A program made the translations under genes and the position numbers. DNA of 44,471 bases from a bacterium (GTDB lineage Bacteria; Bacteroidota; Bacteroidia; B-17B0; Aurantibacillaceae), in NCBI GenBank assembly GCA_029945625.1, contig JAQSCW010000023.1, forward strand, positions 39,414 through 83,884, given 5' to 3'. A model generated the notes under the pieces. That model did no database searches. It saw only the letters and a list, made by a program, of their open reading frames with translations, and had not been told where the DNA came from. Positions 36,237 through 44,054 of this stretch are shown in pieces. Position 1 is the first letter of the stretch. Every line of letters begins with the position of its first letter.

Positions 36237-36749
36237 TTAATTCTTTTCAAGCGTTTCATTTTTTGCCAGTTTCTGGATCAGAACATAAAGATCGTCTTCA
36301 CTTCCCTGAAGGTAGGAATTAGACTGCCATACAATTTGTCCGTTATTGTTAACGAGAAAGGTGGCGGGACAGCCATAAGCATTCATCACCCTTTTGAAAT
36401 CCTGGTTAATATCCAGGTATACTTCATAATTCCAATCCTTTACCTTCACCATGGCGGTGACTTTAGCTGAACTTCGTGAATCGTCGATTGAAATTGCGAT
36501 GAGTTTTACGCCGGTTTCATTTTGCCAGTCGGGGTATAATTCGGCAATATTGTCAAGTTCTTTTATCGAGTTCCGGTTCCATGTTTTCCAAAAACAAATG
36601 ATGATGGGTTTTCCATTATTCGAAATATTCTCGGTATTAAAGGAAGAACCATCCAGAGTTCTGACCTTTGCCGAAGGGATCTTATCGGCATGAGGTTGAG
36701 TAGAGGCCGCCAAAGGAATCAGAAGGAAAAGAAATACACTTTGTCTCAT
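36237..36749 (-). CDS. TlpA/AhpC-TSA-like thioredoxin-fold protein lacking the CxxC motif
   Basis: An upstream in-frame start exists, but the ATG ending at 36749 (MRQSVFLFLLIPLAASTQP) begins a signal peptide and gives 170 residues. The fold is clear: IPSAKVRTLDGSSFNTENIS, KPIIICFWKTWNRNSIKELD, VKLIAISIDDSRS, NQDFKRVMNAYGCPATFLVN (P128 as the cis-proline) and GQIVWQSNSY. Where TlpA/ResA proteins have WCxxC, this one has WNRNS (N58-R59-N60-S61), so it cannot do dithiol chemistry. It is a periplasmic protein, perhaps a binding or chaperone derivative. It stands alone on the minus strand. Confidence 0.88.
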   Translation of the reverse strand: MRQSVFLFLLIPLAASTQPHADKIPSAKVRTLDGSSFNTENISNNGKPIIICFWKTWNRNSIKELDNIAELYPDWQNETGVKLIAISIDDSRSSAKVTAMVKVKDWNYEVYLDINQDFKRVMNAYGCPATFLVNNNGQIVWQSNSYLQGSEDDLYVLIQKLAKNETLEKN

Positions 36750-36904
36750 TATATATTCAAAATTTTTTTGGTGGATGGAGAGCATAGTAAACAAAATATA
36801 CAAAAAAATTTTCAAATGTTGATGAGCGCGACAAGTTAAATTGGGGCTTAGATATGAAGAATAAGGAATTGGACCAAAGCCAAATAATCGTGGTCGTTCG
36901 CACT

Positions 36905-37125
36905 GGCACAGTGGCGCACAGAGAAACGCGGAGACCCGATAGCTTTTGGATTTTATCGAATGTATTTATATCTCTTTGTGCACTTTGTGTAATACTTTGC
37001 GCACTTTGTGGTTAAAAGGGAACAGAAACCACAAAGACCACAAAGAAAGATGCAACACAAAGGAACACAAAGAATTTCTCCGCGACATCCGTATAAAAAC
37101 TCCGCATTCTCTGCCGTTAAAAAAG
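36905..37125. repeat. Large imperfect palindromic repeat built of CTTTGTG/CACAAAG units
   Basis: The left arm holds CAGAGAAACGCGGAGA (36919-36934), then CTTTGTGCACTTTGTG and CTTTGCGCACTTTGTGGTT (36974-37013). The right arm is the inverted counterpart, AACCACAAAGACCACAAAG and CACAAAGGAACACAAAG (about 37027-37072), then CTCCGCATTCTCTGC (37100-37114). The loop is about 14 bases. It resembles dispersed palindromic elements between genes in many bacteria, possibly MITE-like. The rest of the 422-base gap (36750-37171) is AT-rich, with a 12-bp AT inverted repeat (36759-36770 with 36801-36812). Confidence 0.65.
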
Positions 37126-37171
37126 GCGAATCACAGGTGGAGGTTGGTACAGTGTTCAGTTCGTTCTCTAC

Positions 37172-38476
37172 TTACTTTTTTTCCAACAGTACCAAAGTAT
37201 CGGCTACCACAAATGTGCTGCCGCCAACAAAAATAAGATCGCCCTTATTATAAGCCTTTTTCGCAGCTTTTAAACCGGCCTCTACCGAATCATAACACGT
37301 TCCCCGTAAACCCTCCACCTTTGCTTGAGCGCATAACAGCGAGGGATCAAGAGCCCGGGGGATATTGGCTTTTACAAAATAGTAAATGGCTTTTTTTGGA
37401 AGTAAATGCAGAATTTGTGAGATATCTTTATCATTTACCACCCCAAACACAATATGCAAGTGATCGTGTTCTACATTGTGTATATTTTCTATAACCTGTT
37501 TAATGCCGTCTTCATTATGTCCGGTATCGGCAATAATCAGCGGTTTTTCACTCAGGGTCTGCCAGCGTCCTTTTAGTCCGGTGATCTTCACCACTTGCCT
37601 CAGAGCGGCCACAATGTTTTCAGGTTCAATCAAAAAGCCTGCCTCCTCCACAAAATCTAAAACATTTAAAACACCCAGTAAGTTTTTTAATTGGTAGTGC
37701 CCTGTAAGATCCAATTCATAGTCGCGGGTCATCTCCGTTTTTTTATTCAGCACCTTCACTTTCAATACACCATGATCTTTTTTATGACTTTGAATCTTAT
37801 AATTCTTATCGGCATACTCAATGGGTGATTTCAAGTCTTTGGCCATGGCATTGAATACCGGCGCCGTCTCACTTTGATACTGGCTCACCACCACCGGCAC
37901 CCGTGGTTTAATGATCCCCCCTTTTTCCCGGCTGATCTTTTCGAGGGTGTCGCCCAAAATGTTTACATGATCGAGACTGATATTTGTAATCAAAGAGGCC
38001 TTTGGTAGAATCACATTGGTAGAGTCGAGGCGACCTCCCAATCCCACTTCAATGATGGCCACATCTACTTCCTCTTTTGCAAAATAGTCGAGCGCCAGTC
38101 CCACAGTCCATTCAAAAAAACTGGGTTCAATGGCTTCAAAGGCTTCTTTGTGTTGTTGTACGAAGTCGATCACAAAATTTTTAGGGATCATTTTTCCGTT
38201 AATCTTCACACGTTCACGGAAATCGGTAAGATGGGGGGAAGTATACAGACCCGTTTTGTATCCGCATTGTTGCATGATGGCTGCCAGCATGTGACTACTC
38301 GATCCTTTGCCGTTAGTACCTGCAACGTGAATGCACTTGAGTTTTAACTGTGGTTTACCCAGAATATCGGTAATCTTAATGGTGTTTACCAAATCAGCTT
38401 TGTATGCTGAAGCTCCAACCCGTTGGTACATCGGTAAACGCGCGAATAAATATTCCAGCGTTTGTTGGTAGGTCAT
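37172..38476 (-). CDS. folC: Bifunctional dihydrofolate synthase / folylpolyglutamate synthase
   Basis: This 434-residue protein is of normal family length. MTYQQTLEYLFARLPMYQRV is a typical opening. The P-loop is AGTNGKGSSSHM (52-63), followed by GLYTSPHLTDFRERVKING, the Mur-ligase-type block VDVAIIEVGLGGRLDSTNVI, NISLDHVNILGDTLEKISRE with K as the carbamylated-type lysine region, and the C-terminal ligase domain (LIIADTGHNEDGIKQVIENI). It adds glutamate to dihydropteroate and folates. It is the last gene of the exbB-exbD-tonB-folC run, 3 bases after the tonB stop; the pairing with TonB genes is physical rather than functional. Confidence 0.97.
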   Translation of the reverse strand: MTYQQTLEYLFARLPMYQRVGASAYKADLVNTIKITDILGKPQLKLKCIHVAGTNGKGSSSHMLAAIMQQCGYKTGLYTSPHLTDFRERVKINGKMIPKNFVIDFVQQHKEAFEAIEPSFFEWTVGLALDYFAKEEVDVAIIEVGLGGRLDSTNVILPKASLITNISLDHVNILGDTLEKISREKGGIIKPRVPVVVSQYQSETAPVFNAMAKDLKSPIEYADKNYKIQSHKKDHGVLKVKVLNKKTEMTRDYELDLTGHYQLKNLLGVLNVLDFVEEAGFLIEPENIVAALRQVVKITGLKGRWQTLSEKPLIIADTGHNEDGIKQVIENIHNVEHDHLHIVFGVVNDKDISQILHLLPKKAIYYFVKANIPRALDPSLLCAQAKVEGLRGTCYDSVEAGLKAAKKAYNKGDLIFVGGSTFVVADTLVLLEKK

Positions 38477-38479
38477 GCT

Positions 38480-39352
38480 TTAATTAAATGAAAAGATGAT
38501 GGTTATAGTTCCTTTTTGTTCCTCAAATTTGCCGTCCACATTAAATTTAGTTGCCATGGCTGCCTGTTTTGCTTTGGCCTTTAACAGCGCATTGCTGGTG
38601 GTAGTACCGCGACCGTTAGGATTGGCTTCAATCACTGTCCCCGTTTTATCTACCGTAATTTCAACCACTACTTTTCCTTCTTCCTTAGTATCAGTTGGTA
38701 ATTTCGGCGGCACAACCACAGCGCGACCTTTTAAGTCAATACCAAATTTGCCGCCACCAAAACCCGGACCATTTCCGGGGCCGTTGCCCGGACCATTTCC
38801 GTCCCCATTACCTCCGCCTGTGCCATTTCCTGTTCCACCGGTTCCGTCTTTGTTAGGATCGCCATCAGCAGATCCATTTTGACCGGCATTTTCATTGGTT
38901 CCTATCCCGCCGCCATTCTTGCCCGAGTTCTTTATAAACTTCTCGCGCATTTTTTCAGCTTCTGTTTTTTCTTTCACCACTTCTTTTACCACCACCTCTT
39001 TTGGTTTTACGGGAGTGATCACCATCTTATCATTCTTTACCACCGGTTTTGTTTCGGTAATCTGAACATTTTCACCGCCTTCTGCGGTCACCACTTTCTC
39101 TTTGGCCTCGGTTTTCTCAACCACCACATCGGTAACGGCGCCCATGCTGCCATAGTCAATTACATCGTTGCCCACATTCATCATGCCCAGGGCGAGTTCT
39201 TGCCCACCGCCGCCACCGCTTTCAGGAAAGGGTGGGTTAGGGGTAATGAGTTTAAATAAAATAAGAAAGAGGAGAAATAATAAAAAAATAAGCAGGGTCA
39301 CTGTGGCCGAAATGGCCCGGTTCTTAGTTATTTCCTGCTGTGTGAGTATCAT
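38480..39352 (-). CDS. tonB: TonB-family energy transducer protein
   Basis: This 290-residue protein has an N-terminal anchor (about 13-37: ISATVTLLIFLLFLLFLILF). A Gly-rich patch, a Lys/Val/Glu-rich stretch, and an unusual low-complexity linker (about 140-200, mostly Gly, Asn, Asp and Pro, with GNGPGNGPGNGPG) replace the usual Pro/Lys periplasm-spanning segment. The C-terminal TonB-like domain (about 205-290) includes EGKVVVEITVDKTGTVIEAN and ends KFEEQKGTITIIFSFN. With ExbB and ExbD it would pass proton-motive energy to outer-membrane receptors. The gene starts 1 base after exbD ends. Confidence 0.88.
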   Translation of the reverse strand: MILTQQEITKNRAISATVTLLIFLLFLLFLILFKLITPNPPFPESGGGGGQELALGMMNVGNDVIDYGSMGAVTDVVVEKTEAKEKVVTAEGGENVQITETKPVVKNDKMVITPVKPKEVVVKEVVKEKTEAEKMREKFIKNSGKNGGGIGTNENAGQNGSADGDPNKDGTGGTGNGTGGGNGDGNGPGNGPGNGPGFGGGKFGIDLKGRAVVVPPKLPTDTKEEGKVVVEITVDKTGTVIEANPNGRGTTTSNALLKAKAKQAAMATKFNVDGKFEEQKGTITIIFSFN

Positions 39353-39353
39353 C

Positions 39354-39755
39354 TTATTTATTGGTGGCAGCTGTAGCCAGAACAGTTTTGCATTTCAAAT
39401 TATAACACATGGTCATCACATCAATCTCATCTTGGATGGATAGTTCTTTGTCGAGGTGCATCAGTACCGTTGGTTCGGTTTGAAGATTAGACAGTTTAGC
39501 GATCTCTTGTTCCAGATTTTCTTTGGCCACTTCTTTGCTGTTCACATAGTATTTATGATCCTTGGTCACCGCCACATGAATAGGTTTGGCATTATCAATA
39601 GTAGGTTTCGCTTGAGAATTGGGCAGCGCTACCTTTATGGCATTAGGACTTACCATGGTGGATAAGATAATAAAGAACAGCAACAAAAAGAACATGATGT
39701 CGTTCAATGAATCAGTACTTACCTCTGCGTCCCTGTGTTTTTTTCGTAAAGCCAT
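39354..39755 (-). CDS. exbD: ExbD/TolR family biopolymer transport protein
   Basis: This 133-residue protein has one membrane helix (about 17-38) with the functional aspartate in STDSLNDIMFFLLLFF (D19), followed by a periplasmic domain (IHVAVTKDHKYYVNSKEVAK, EPTVLMHLDKELSIQDEIDV). It is the proton-coupling partner of ExbB. It lies 58 bases after exbB and 1 base before tonB, in one operon. Confidence 0.93.
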   Translation of the reverse strand: MALRKKHRDAEVSTDSLNDIMFFLLLFFIILSTMVSPNAIKVALPNSQAKPTIDNAKPIHVAVTKDHKYYVNSKEVAKENLEQEIAKLSNLQTEPTVLMHLDKELSIQDEIDVMTMCYNLKCKTVLATAATNK

Positions 39756-39813
39756 TATTTCAAATTATAAAATTAGAAATTGAGAATGAGATTTCAGAAT
39801 TCCCGATCTTAGT

Positions 39814-40536
39814 TTATTTACTTGGTTCGTTCAACATATCCAGAAACTTAATTTGGGTATCTTCCATACGGTGTGCCAGTTTATCAATTCGAGCATTGAG
39901 CCAGTGGTAGCAAATAAATGCCAAAACCCCCACTACCAAACCGCTTGCCGAGGTGATCATTTTTTGGTACAATCCCTTTGAGATAATCTCGATCTCCACA
40001 GTTTTTGCCAGAGAGATGTCATAAAAAATAGTGATTACCCCTAAAATCGTCCCTATAAAACCAAACATGGGAGCAATTCTCCCAATAATATTGAGCACGT
40101 TTAAGTTCTTCTCGAGTTTACCAATTTCGTTGGCGCCGCTTTTATCCATGGCAGTCCTGATTTCTGCCACCGGCTGACCAACGCGCACCACTCCTTGTTC
40201 AATCATCGCGCTTTCGGGCGAATTAAGATTGAGGCACATCGCTTTTGCATTGGCAATATTTCCGCTGTGGATCATTTCTTTCAACGAAGGCAATAACTGG
40301 TCGTGCCGCTTGGAGGCTTTGCTCAACACCAATAAACGTTCCACCAAAATATAGATGGTGGCAAAAAGTAAGATTGCCAACGGATACATAATGGGTCCTC
40401 CTTTAGCAACCATGTCGATAAGCGACATGCTGGTTTCGGTGACTTCGGGCGTGGTAGCGGTCTGAATACCGGTCACAGCAGTAGAATCGGCGACATTGCC
40501 GATGGTAGCGCCGGCCTGTAAAATGAAATTGAGCAT
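39814..40536 (-). CDS. exbB: MotA/TolQ/ExbB family proton channel protein
   Basis: This 240-residue protein has an N-terminal leader-like segment, then three membrane helices: PIMYPLAILLFATIYILVER, NIIGRIAPMFGFIGTILGVI and SASGLVVGVLAFICYHWLNA. The ExbB motif around APMFGFIGTILGVITIFYDI and the Thr/Gly-rich third helix region TSASGLVVGVLAF match the proton-channel family. It forms the inner-membrane pentamer around ExbD. It heads the operon exbB-exbD-tonB-folC. No promoter meeting the consensus was recognised in front of it. Confidence 0.94.
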   Translation of the reverse strand: MLNFILQAGATIGNVADSTAVTGIQTATTPEVTETSMSLIDMVAKGGPIMYPLAILLFATIYILVERLLVLSKASKRHDQLLPSLKEMIHSGNIANAKAMCLNLNSPESAMIEQGVVRVGQPVAEIRTAMDKSGANEIGKLEKNLNVLNIIGRIAPMFGFIGTILGVITIFYDISLAKTVEIEIISKGLYQKMITSASGLVVGVLAFICYHWLNARIDKLAHRMEDTQIKFLDMLNEPSK

Positions 40537-40770
40537 TTAGAATAGATTTATGTACGAAATTAGGTTTTAATAAAGCAGATATGTTTCCCCGACTAACTGC
40601 TTATAAACACTTCTTTGTTTATTATAAGGAACGGGTGGAAAAAAGTTACCGAATCATCTTCCTTTTTTGTTTAGCCCACCCATGAAGAGATGGTGAATGC
40701 CTGAATGATGGGTCAAATCTTCAGCCGACTCCGATTCAGGGTCAAACAGAAAAGCCGGGAGGTGTTTTTT

Positions 40771-40970
40771 GGGCGTGCCCCTCATGAAGCAGAAGCCTGT
40801 CAAAAAACGGGGAGAACTTCGCTTCATGAGCACGCCAATGAAGCGAAAAACTTACCAAAACAATTCCTGGTTTTTCTGCTTCAGGGGTCGCGCTTTGCGC
40901 TGCAAGTCCTCGCCGCGCAAAGAGACAAGCGCGTCTGTGGGCTTTCCGCTGCAATCGCTCACGCAGGCGT
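40771..40970 (+). repeat. Dispersed GC-rich intergenic repeat, copy A (long form)
   Basis: Boxes in order: GGGCGTGCCCC (40771), a hairpin insert (GGCGTG and CTCATGAAGC, 40772-40790, pairing with GCTTCATGAG and CACGCC, 40821-40836), then GGGGTCGCGCTTTGCGCT (40884), a second variable part, and GGGCTTTCCGCTGCAATCGC (about 40940-40959). Copies at 35724 and in the 18300-19000 duplication share the boxes but have different or no inserts. Open frames across it look non-coding (Arg/Cys-rich, no homology). The rest of the 660-base gap (40537-41196) shows nothing recognisable. Confidence 0.7.
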
Positions 40971-41196
40971 CATCCACACCAATCTTATTTCTTTAAAATT
41001 GCTTCTTTCAAGTCTAATTTATTTCAACCAACCTTTGAGGATTGATCTCTGAATTAATAATTCTTAAAGGTTTTCAAACAGGTATTCTAAATCACTAGCG
41101 AAAAAAGAATTCGTCGTAAAATGGCTTTCCAAGCAAGATCTTGGGACTGCAAAAATTGGGTAATTGGTGAGGAGGATAAATAATTTGAAACGTACC

Positions 41197-41634
41197 TTAG
41201 CTTCTGGTACTCAGACTTTGCGATACCATTTTTTCAATCTCCGTCTGGAGCAAGGCAATTTGTGAACTGCGGATCCCAAAGAGATTTACACGTTCCACTT
41301 CATCGTCGTTATACGTGATGTATAGCTTGTTTCCTTTGGCCCGCGAAACATTTTTTATATCCACAAAATACCTCGCCTTATGGTTCAAAAACGAATGTTT
41401 GATCTCGAATTTATTTTCAAAAATGAGGGCAAATGGATTTAAAAAGAGCCAAAGCAGGTAAAATGCCAAAAAAGCACCCGGTACCATGATGATAAAGCCC
41501 CAGGGGTTAAAATTAGTTAACAAAAAGGCTCCCACATAAATAACCGAAGCGGCCAAAAGAGCCACCATAAACACCATTAGCGGGTGACGATCAATATTTA
41601 TCAGGGCAATTTCGTCTTTTTCGGCTTTTCTCAC
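41197..41634 (-). CDS. Small membrane protein with PH-like cytoplasmic domain
   Basis: This 145-residue protein has a short basic N-terminus, two adjacent membrane helices (about 18-65: PLMVFMVALLAASVIYVGAF and IIMVPGAFLAFYLLWLFLNP) and a C-terminal beta-rich domain (about 68-140: ALIFENKFEIKHSFLNHKAR, YFVDIKNVSRAKGNKLYITY, SSQIALLQTEIEKMV). The layout resembles bacterial PH-domain (bPH-type) membrane proteins. Function unknown. It is divergent from the lytic transglycosylase gene (168 bases). Confidence 0.75.
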   Translation of the reverse strand: MRKAEKDEIALINIDRHPLMVFMVALLAASVIYVGAFLLTNFNPWGFIIMVPGAFLAFYLLWLFLNPFALIFENKFEIKHSFLNHKARYFVDIKNVSRAKGNKLYITYNDDEVERVNLFGIRSSQIALLQTEIEKMVSQSLSTRS

Positions 41635-41742
41635 AATGCGAAGTTAAGAATTATTGGCCGGGAGGGGTAATTACTCTAATTAATATTAATAAACTTGTTA
41701 AAATTCAGCAAGATAGCATTCTTAATAAATAGAAGTATTATC

Positions 41743-41771
41743 TTGTAACGTTTTAGAACCATTTACGTTTA
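41743..41771 (+). promoter_or_regulatory. Candidate promoter of the lytic transglycosylase gene
   Basis: TTG (41743-41745), an 18-base spacer and TACGTTTA (41764-41771) match the Bacteroidota consensus except for one base of each box. The -7 box ends 31 bases before the ATG at 41803. Confidence 0.35.
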
Positions 41772-41802
41772 ATTACATAGTACCGTTATCAATCGTTTCA
41801 AT

Positions 41803-43284
41803 ATGAGTTTACTAAAAAAGTGCTTTATCTTGCCGATTCTCTTGATCAGCGCATCGGTAGGTGCTCAAACAATGGCCGTGGAAAACCCTATTGCCGATAT
41901 GCTCGACAGTTTGTCGACGCAAAAAATGTTTGAGACCGCCTTTTCAAAACCTGTCTTTCCAAAAAACAACAAGTACCACTTTGCAGAAGATAGTATTCCT
42001 CTATACGACGATTACACCTATCAGGCCCGGATTGCTAAATTGGACGCGGTGTCGCCTTTTGACCTCATTTACAACCCCCATGTAAAGGGCTTCATTGACC
42101 TTTATGCTTTGCGTAAACGCGAAAGCGTGAGTCGTATGATGGGAGTCGCCCAACTCTACTATCCCATGTTTGAGGAGGTACTTGACAAATACAATATTCC
42201 TTTAGAATTAAAACATTTAGCCGTAATTGAAAGCGCCCTTATTCCTTATGCGCGTTCAAGAGCGGGAGCAACAGGCCTCTGGCAGTTCATGTACCCCACC
42301 GGTAAAATGTATGGCTTAAACGTTACCTCGTATATCGATCAGCGTTGCGATCCTTATAAGGCCACCGTGGCAGCGGCAGAATATCTAAAATCTTTATACG
42401 GTATGTTTGGCGATTGGCAAATGGTGCTGGCCGCTTATAATGCAGGTCCGGGTTCCATCAGCAAAGCCATTCGCCGAAGTGGTGGCAAAAAAACCTATTG
42501 GGAGATCCGGCCTTATCTGCCACTAGAAACTCAGGGCTATGTTCCCGCATTTATTGCTGCCAATTATATCATGACCCATGGTCCGGAGCATAACATTTAT
42601 CCTGCCGTGCCACGCAAAACCTATTTTGAAGTAGATACCATTGTGGTGAAAGATCAAATGAGTTTTGAGCAGGTATCGCAAGCACTCGATATTACTACTG
42701 AAGAAATCCTTTATTTTAACCCACAATACCGTAAAAACATTATTCCTGCCGGAGGAAATACCATTTGTTTGCCTAAAAATAAGATTGCTTATTTTCTAAA
42801 TAACGAGGAAGCGATTTATGCTGCTATCAAGGCGCAACGACAAGAGGGTACCGATATTGAAACCATTGCGGAAGTGAAAAAGACACATACCGTGCGATCG
42901 GGTGAAAAGTTAAGTACCATTGCGCGTAAGTATGGTGTTACCGTAGCCGATCTGAAGACCTGGAATTATGTGAAAAAGGGAAGCCTTCGTCCGGGTAAAA
43001 AATTGGTGGTGTACGTAAAAGTTCAAAAACCTGTAAATTCCAAAAAACTGGATATCAAAAGCGAACAAGCAGTGGCTTCTACCACCGGTGTTGATCAAAA
43101 ACAATTGGCCGCCAATACCACATCTTCAGAGTACCTGAGTTACAGTGTGAGGAAAGGGGAAAGTATTTACAGCATTGCTAAAAAATTCGGAGTAAGCGCC
43201 GTTTCCATAAAAGAATCAAATGCGCTGAAGTCAGACCAATTACGCATTGGGCAGACACTAAAAATTTACACGGCTAATAAATAA
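41803..43284 (+). CDS. MltD-like membrane-bound lytic murein transglycosylase with LysM domains
   Basis: This 493-residue protein has a signal peptide (MSLLKKCFILPILLISASVG, then AQ). The family 1D transglycosylase domain (about 110-250) has HLAVIESALIPYARSRAGAT with E143 as catalytic acid, GLWQFMYPTGKMYGL, and AYNAGPGSISKAIRRSGG. Two LysM domains follow (about 360-407, HTVRSGEKLSTIARKYGV; about 444-491, YSVRKGESIYSIAKKFGV), with a degenerate third before them (about 280-330). It cleaves peptidoglycan glycan strands, giving 1,6-anhydro ends, and LysM binds the glycan. No lipobox cysteine is seen, so attachment would be through LysM. Confidence 0.95.
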   Translation: MSLLKKCFILPILLISASVGAQTMAVENPIADMLDSLSTQKMFETAFSKPVFPKNNKYHFAEDSIPLYDDYTYQARIAKLDAVSPFDLIYNPHVKGFIDLYALRKRESVSRMMGVAQLYYPMFEEVLDKYNIPLELKHLAVIESALIPYARSRAGATGLWQFMYPTGKMYGLNVTSYIDQRCDPYKATVAAAEYLKSLYGMFGDWQMVLAAYNAGPGSISKAIRRSGGKKTYWEIRPYLPLETQGYVPAFIAANYIMTHGPEHNIYPAVPRKTYFEVDTIVVKDQMSFEQVSQALDITTEEILYFNPQYRKNIIPAGGNTICLPKNKIAYFLNNEEAIYAAIKAQRQEGTDIETIAEVKKTHTVRSGEKLSTIARKYGVTVADLKTWNYVKKGSLRPGKKLVVYVKVQKPVNSKKLDIKSEQAVASTTGVDQKQLAANTTSSEYLSYSVRKGESIYSIAKKFGVSAVSIKESNALKSDQLRIGQTLKIYTANK

Positions 43285-43367
43285 AATAGCTTTTTCTTCC
43301 GGAACAAGATTGTGGTCTTCTTTCCTTATTAATAATCTTTGAGGAGCTTAGTGGAGGAGAATGAAAA

Positions 43368-43387
43368 CGGTCTTTTCACTAAGACCG
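43368..43387 (-). terminator. Candidate intrinsic terminator for the DUF2147 gene
   Basis: On the minus strand a perfect 7-bp stem CGGTCTT/AAGACCG with a 6-base loop is followed by TTTTCATT. It lies about 70 bases beyond the stop codon at 43457. The U tract is short, so the call is tentative. Confidence 0.45.
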
Positions 43388-43456
43388 ACAAAGCCGGGTA
43401 ATATTCCAAATATGGTAGCTTCAAAATAATTTTGCAACTCTAACCTTCCTGCAAAT

Positions 43457-43897
43457 TTAATTCACCTTCACCCACAACACTTCTTTGCCAATCAACGAAA
43501 ACCCTATATAACCCTTTACATGAAGTTGTTTTGGGTCACTGTCAAACCACATAATACACTTGTAGGTTTTACCTTCTTTGGGGTCATAAATAGTGCCATC
43601 CTGCCATTCTTTATCGCCAACATCGTATTTAAAACCCGAAAGTATTGTAAGGCCAAGAGTGGGACGTGACCTCAGTTTCTCATCCGGATTTTTGTGATCC
43701 GTTTTGGGTTTGCCATCTCTGTTAGGTTCTTTGAGCCAAACAATTTCACCACTGAACTTTCCGTTCAATCCTTTCTTAATAGTAACCTTAGAGTCGCCAT
43801 TGCTGGTAAGCCAAGTCCCCAACACATGGTTCTCATCCTGAGCAAAAAAAGCAAGAGCTGAAAACAGCAGGGAGCAAATTAAAAATAGTTTTTTCAT
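43457..43897 (-). CDS. DUF2147 family secreted protein
   Basis: This 146-residue protein has a signal peptide (MKKLFLICSLLFSALAFFAQ). The mature part matches DUF2147: VLGTWLTSNGDSKVTIKKGL, KFSGEIVWLKEPNRDGKPKT, DHKNPDEKLRSRPTLGLTIL, GFKYDVGDKEWQDGTIYDPK and EGKTYKCIMWFDSDPKQLHV. The fold is a small lipocalin-like beta barrel of about 120 residues. The biochemical role is unknown; it is probably periplasmic. It is divergent from the gene at 44055 (157 bases). Confidence 0.93.
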   Translation of the reverse strand: MKKLFLICSLLFSALAFFAQDENHVLGTWLTSNGDSKVTIKKGLNGKFSGEIVWLKEPNRDGKPKTDHKNPDEKLRSRPTLGLTILSGFKYDVGDKEWQDGTIYDPKEGKTYKCIMWFDSDPKQLHVKGYIGFSLIGKEVLWVKVN

Positions 43898-44054
43898 AGT
43901 TTACGATTTATGTTCTAAATATAATGTTTTTACACATAAAATGCTTCGACTCCCCGATTAGTTCGCTCATCAGGCCTGAATATTGATTTGCTGAAATAAT
44001 ATCATTATAATTACATTCTGATCCTTGCCGGTAATCATTCCTTAATTATACCTC

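Noticed and set aside
40705-41052. Overlapping plus-strand open frames in the gap before 41197.
   Set aside because: They lie in dispersed repeat copy A, with Arg/Cys-rich translations and no start context. A similar repeat is found in other gene-free regions.
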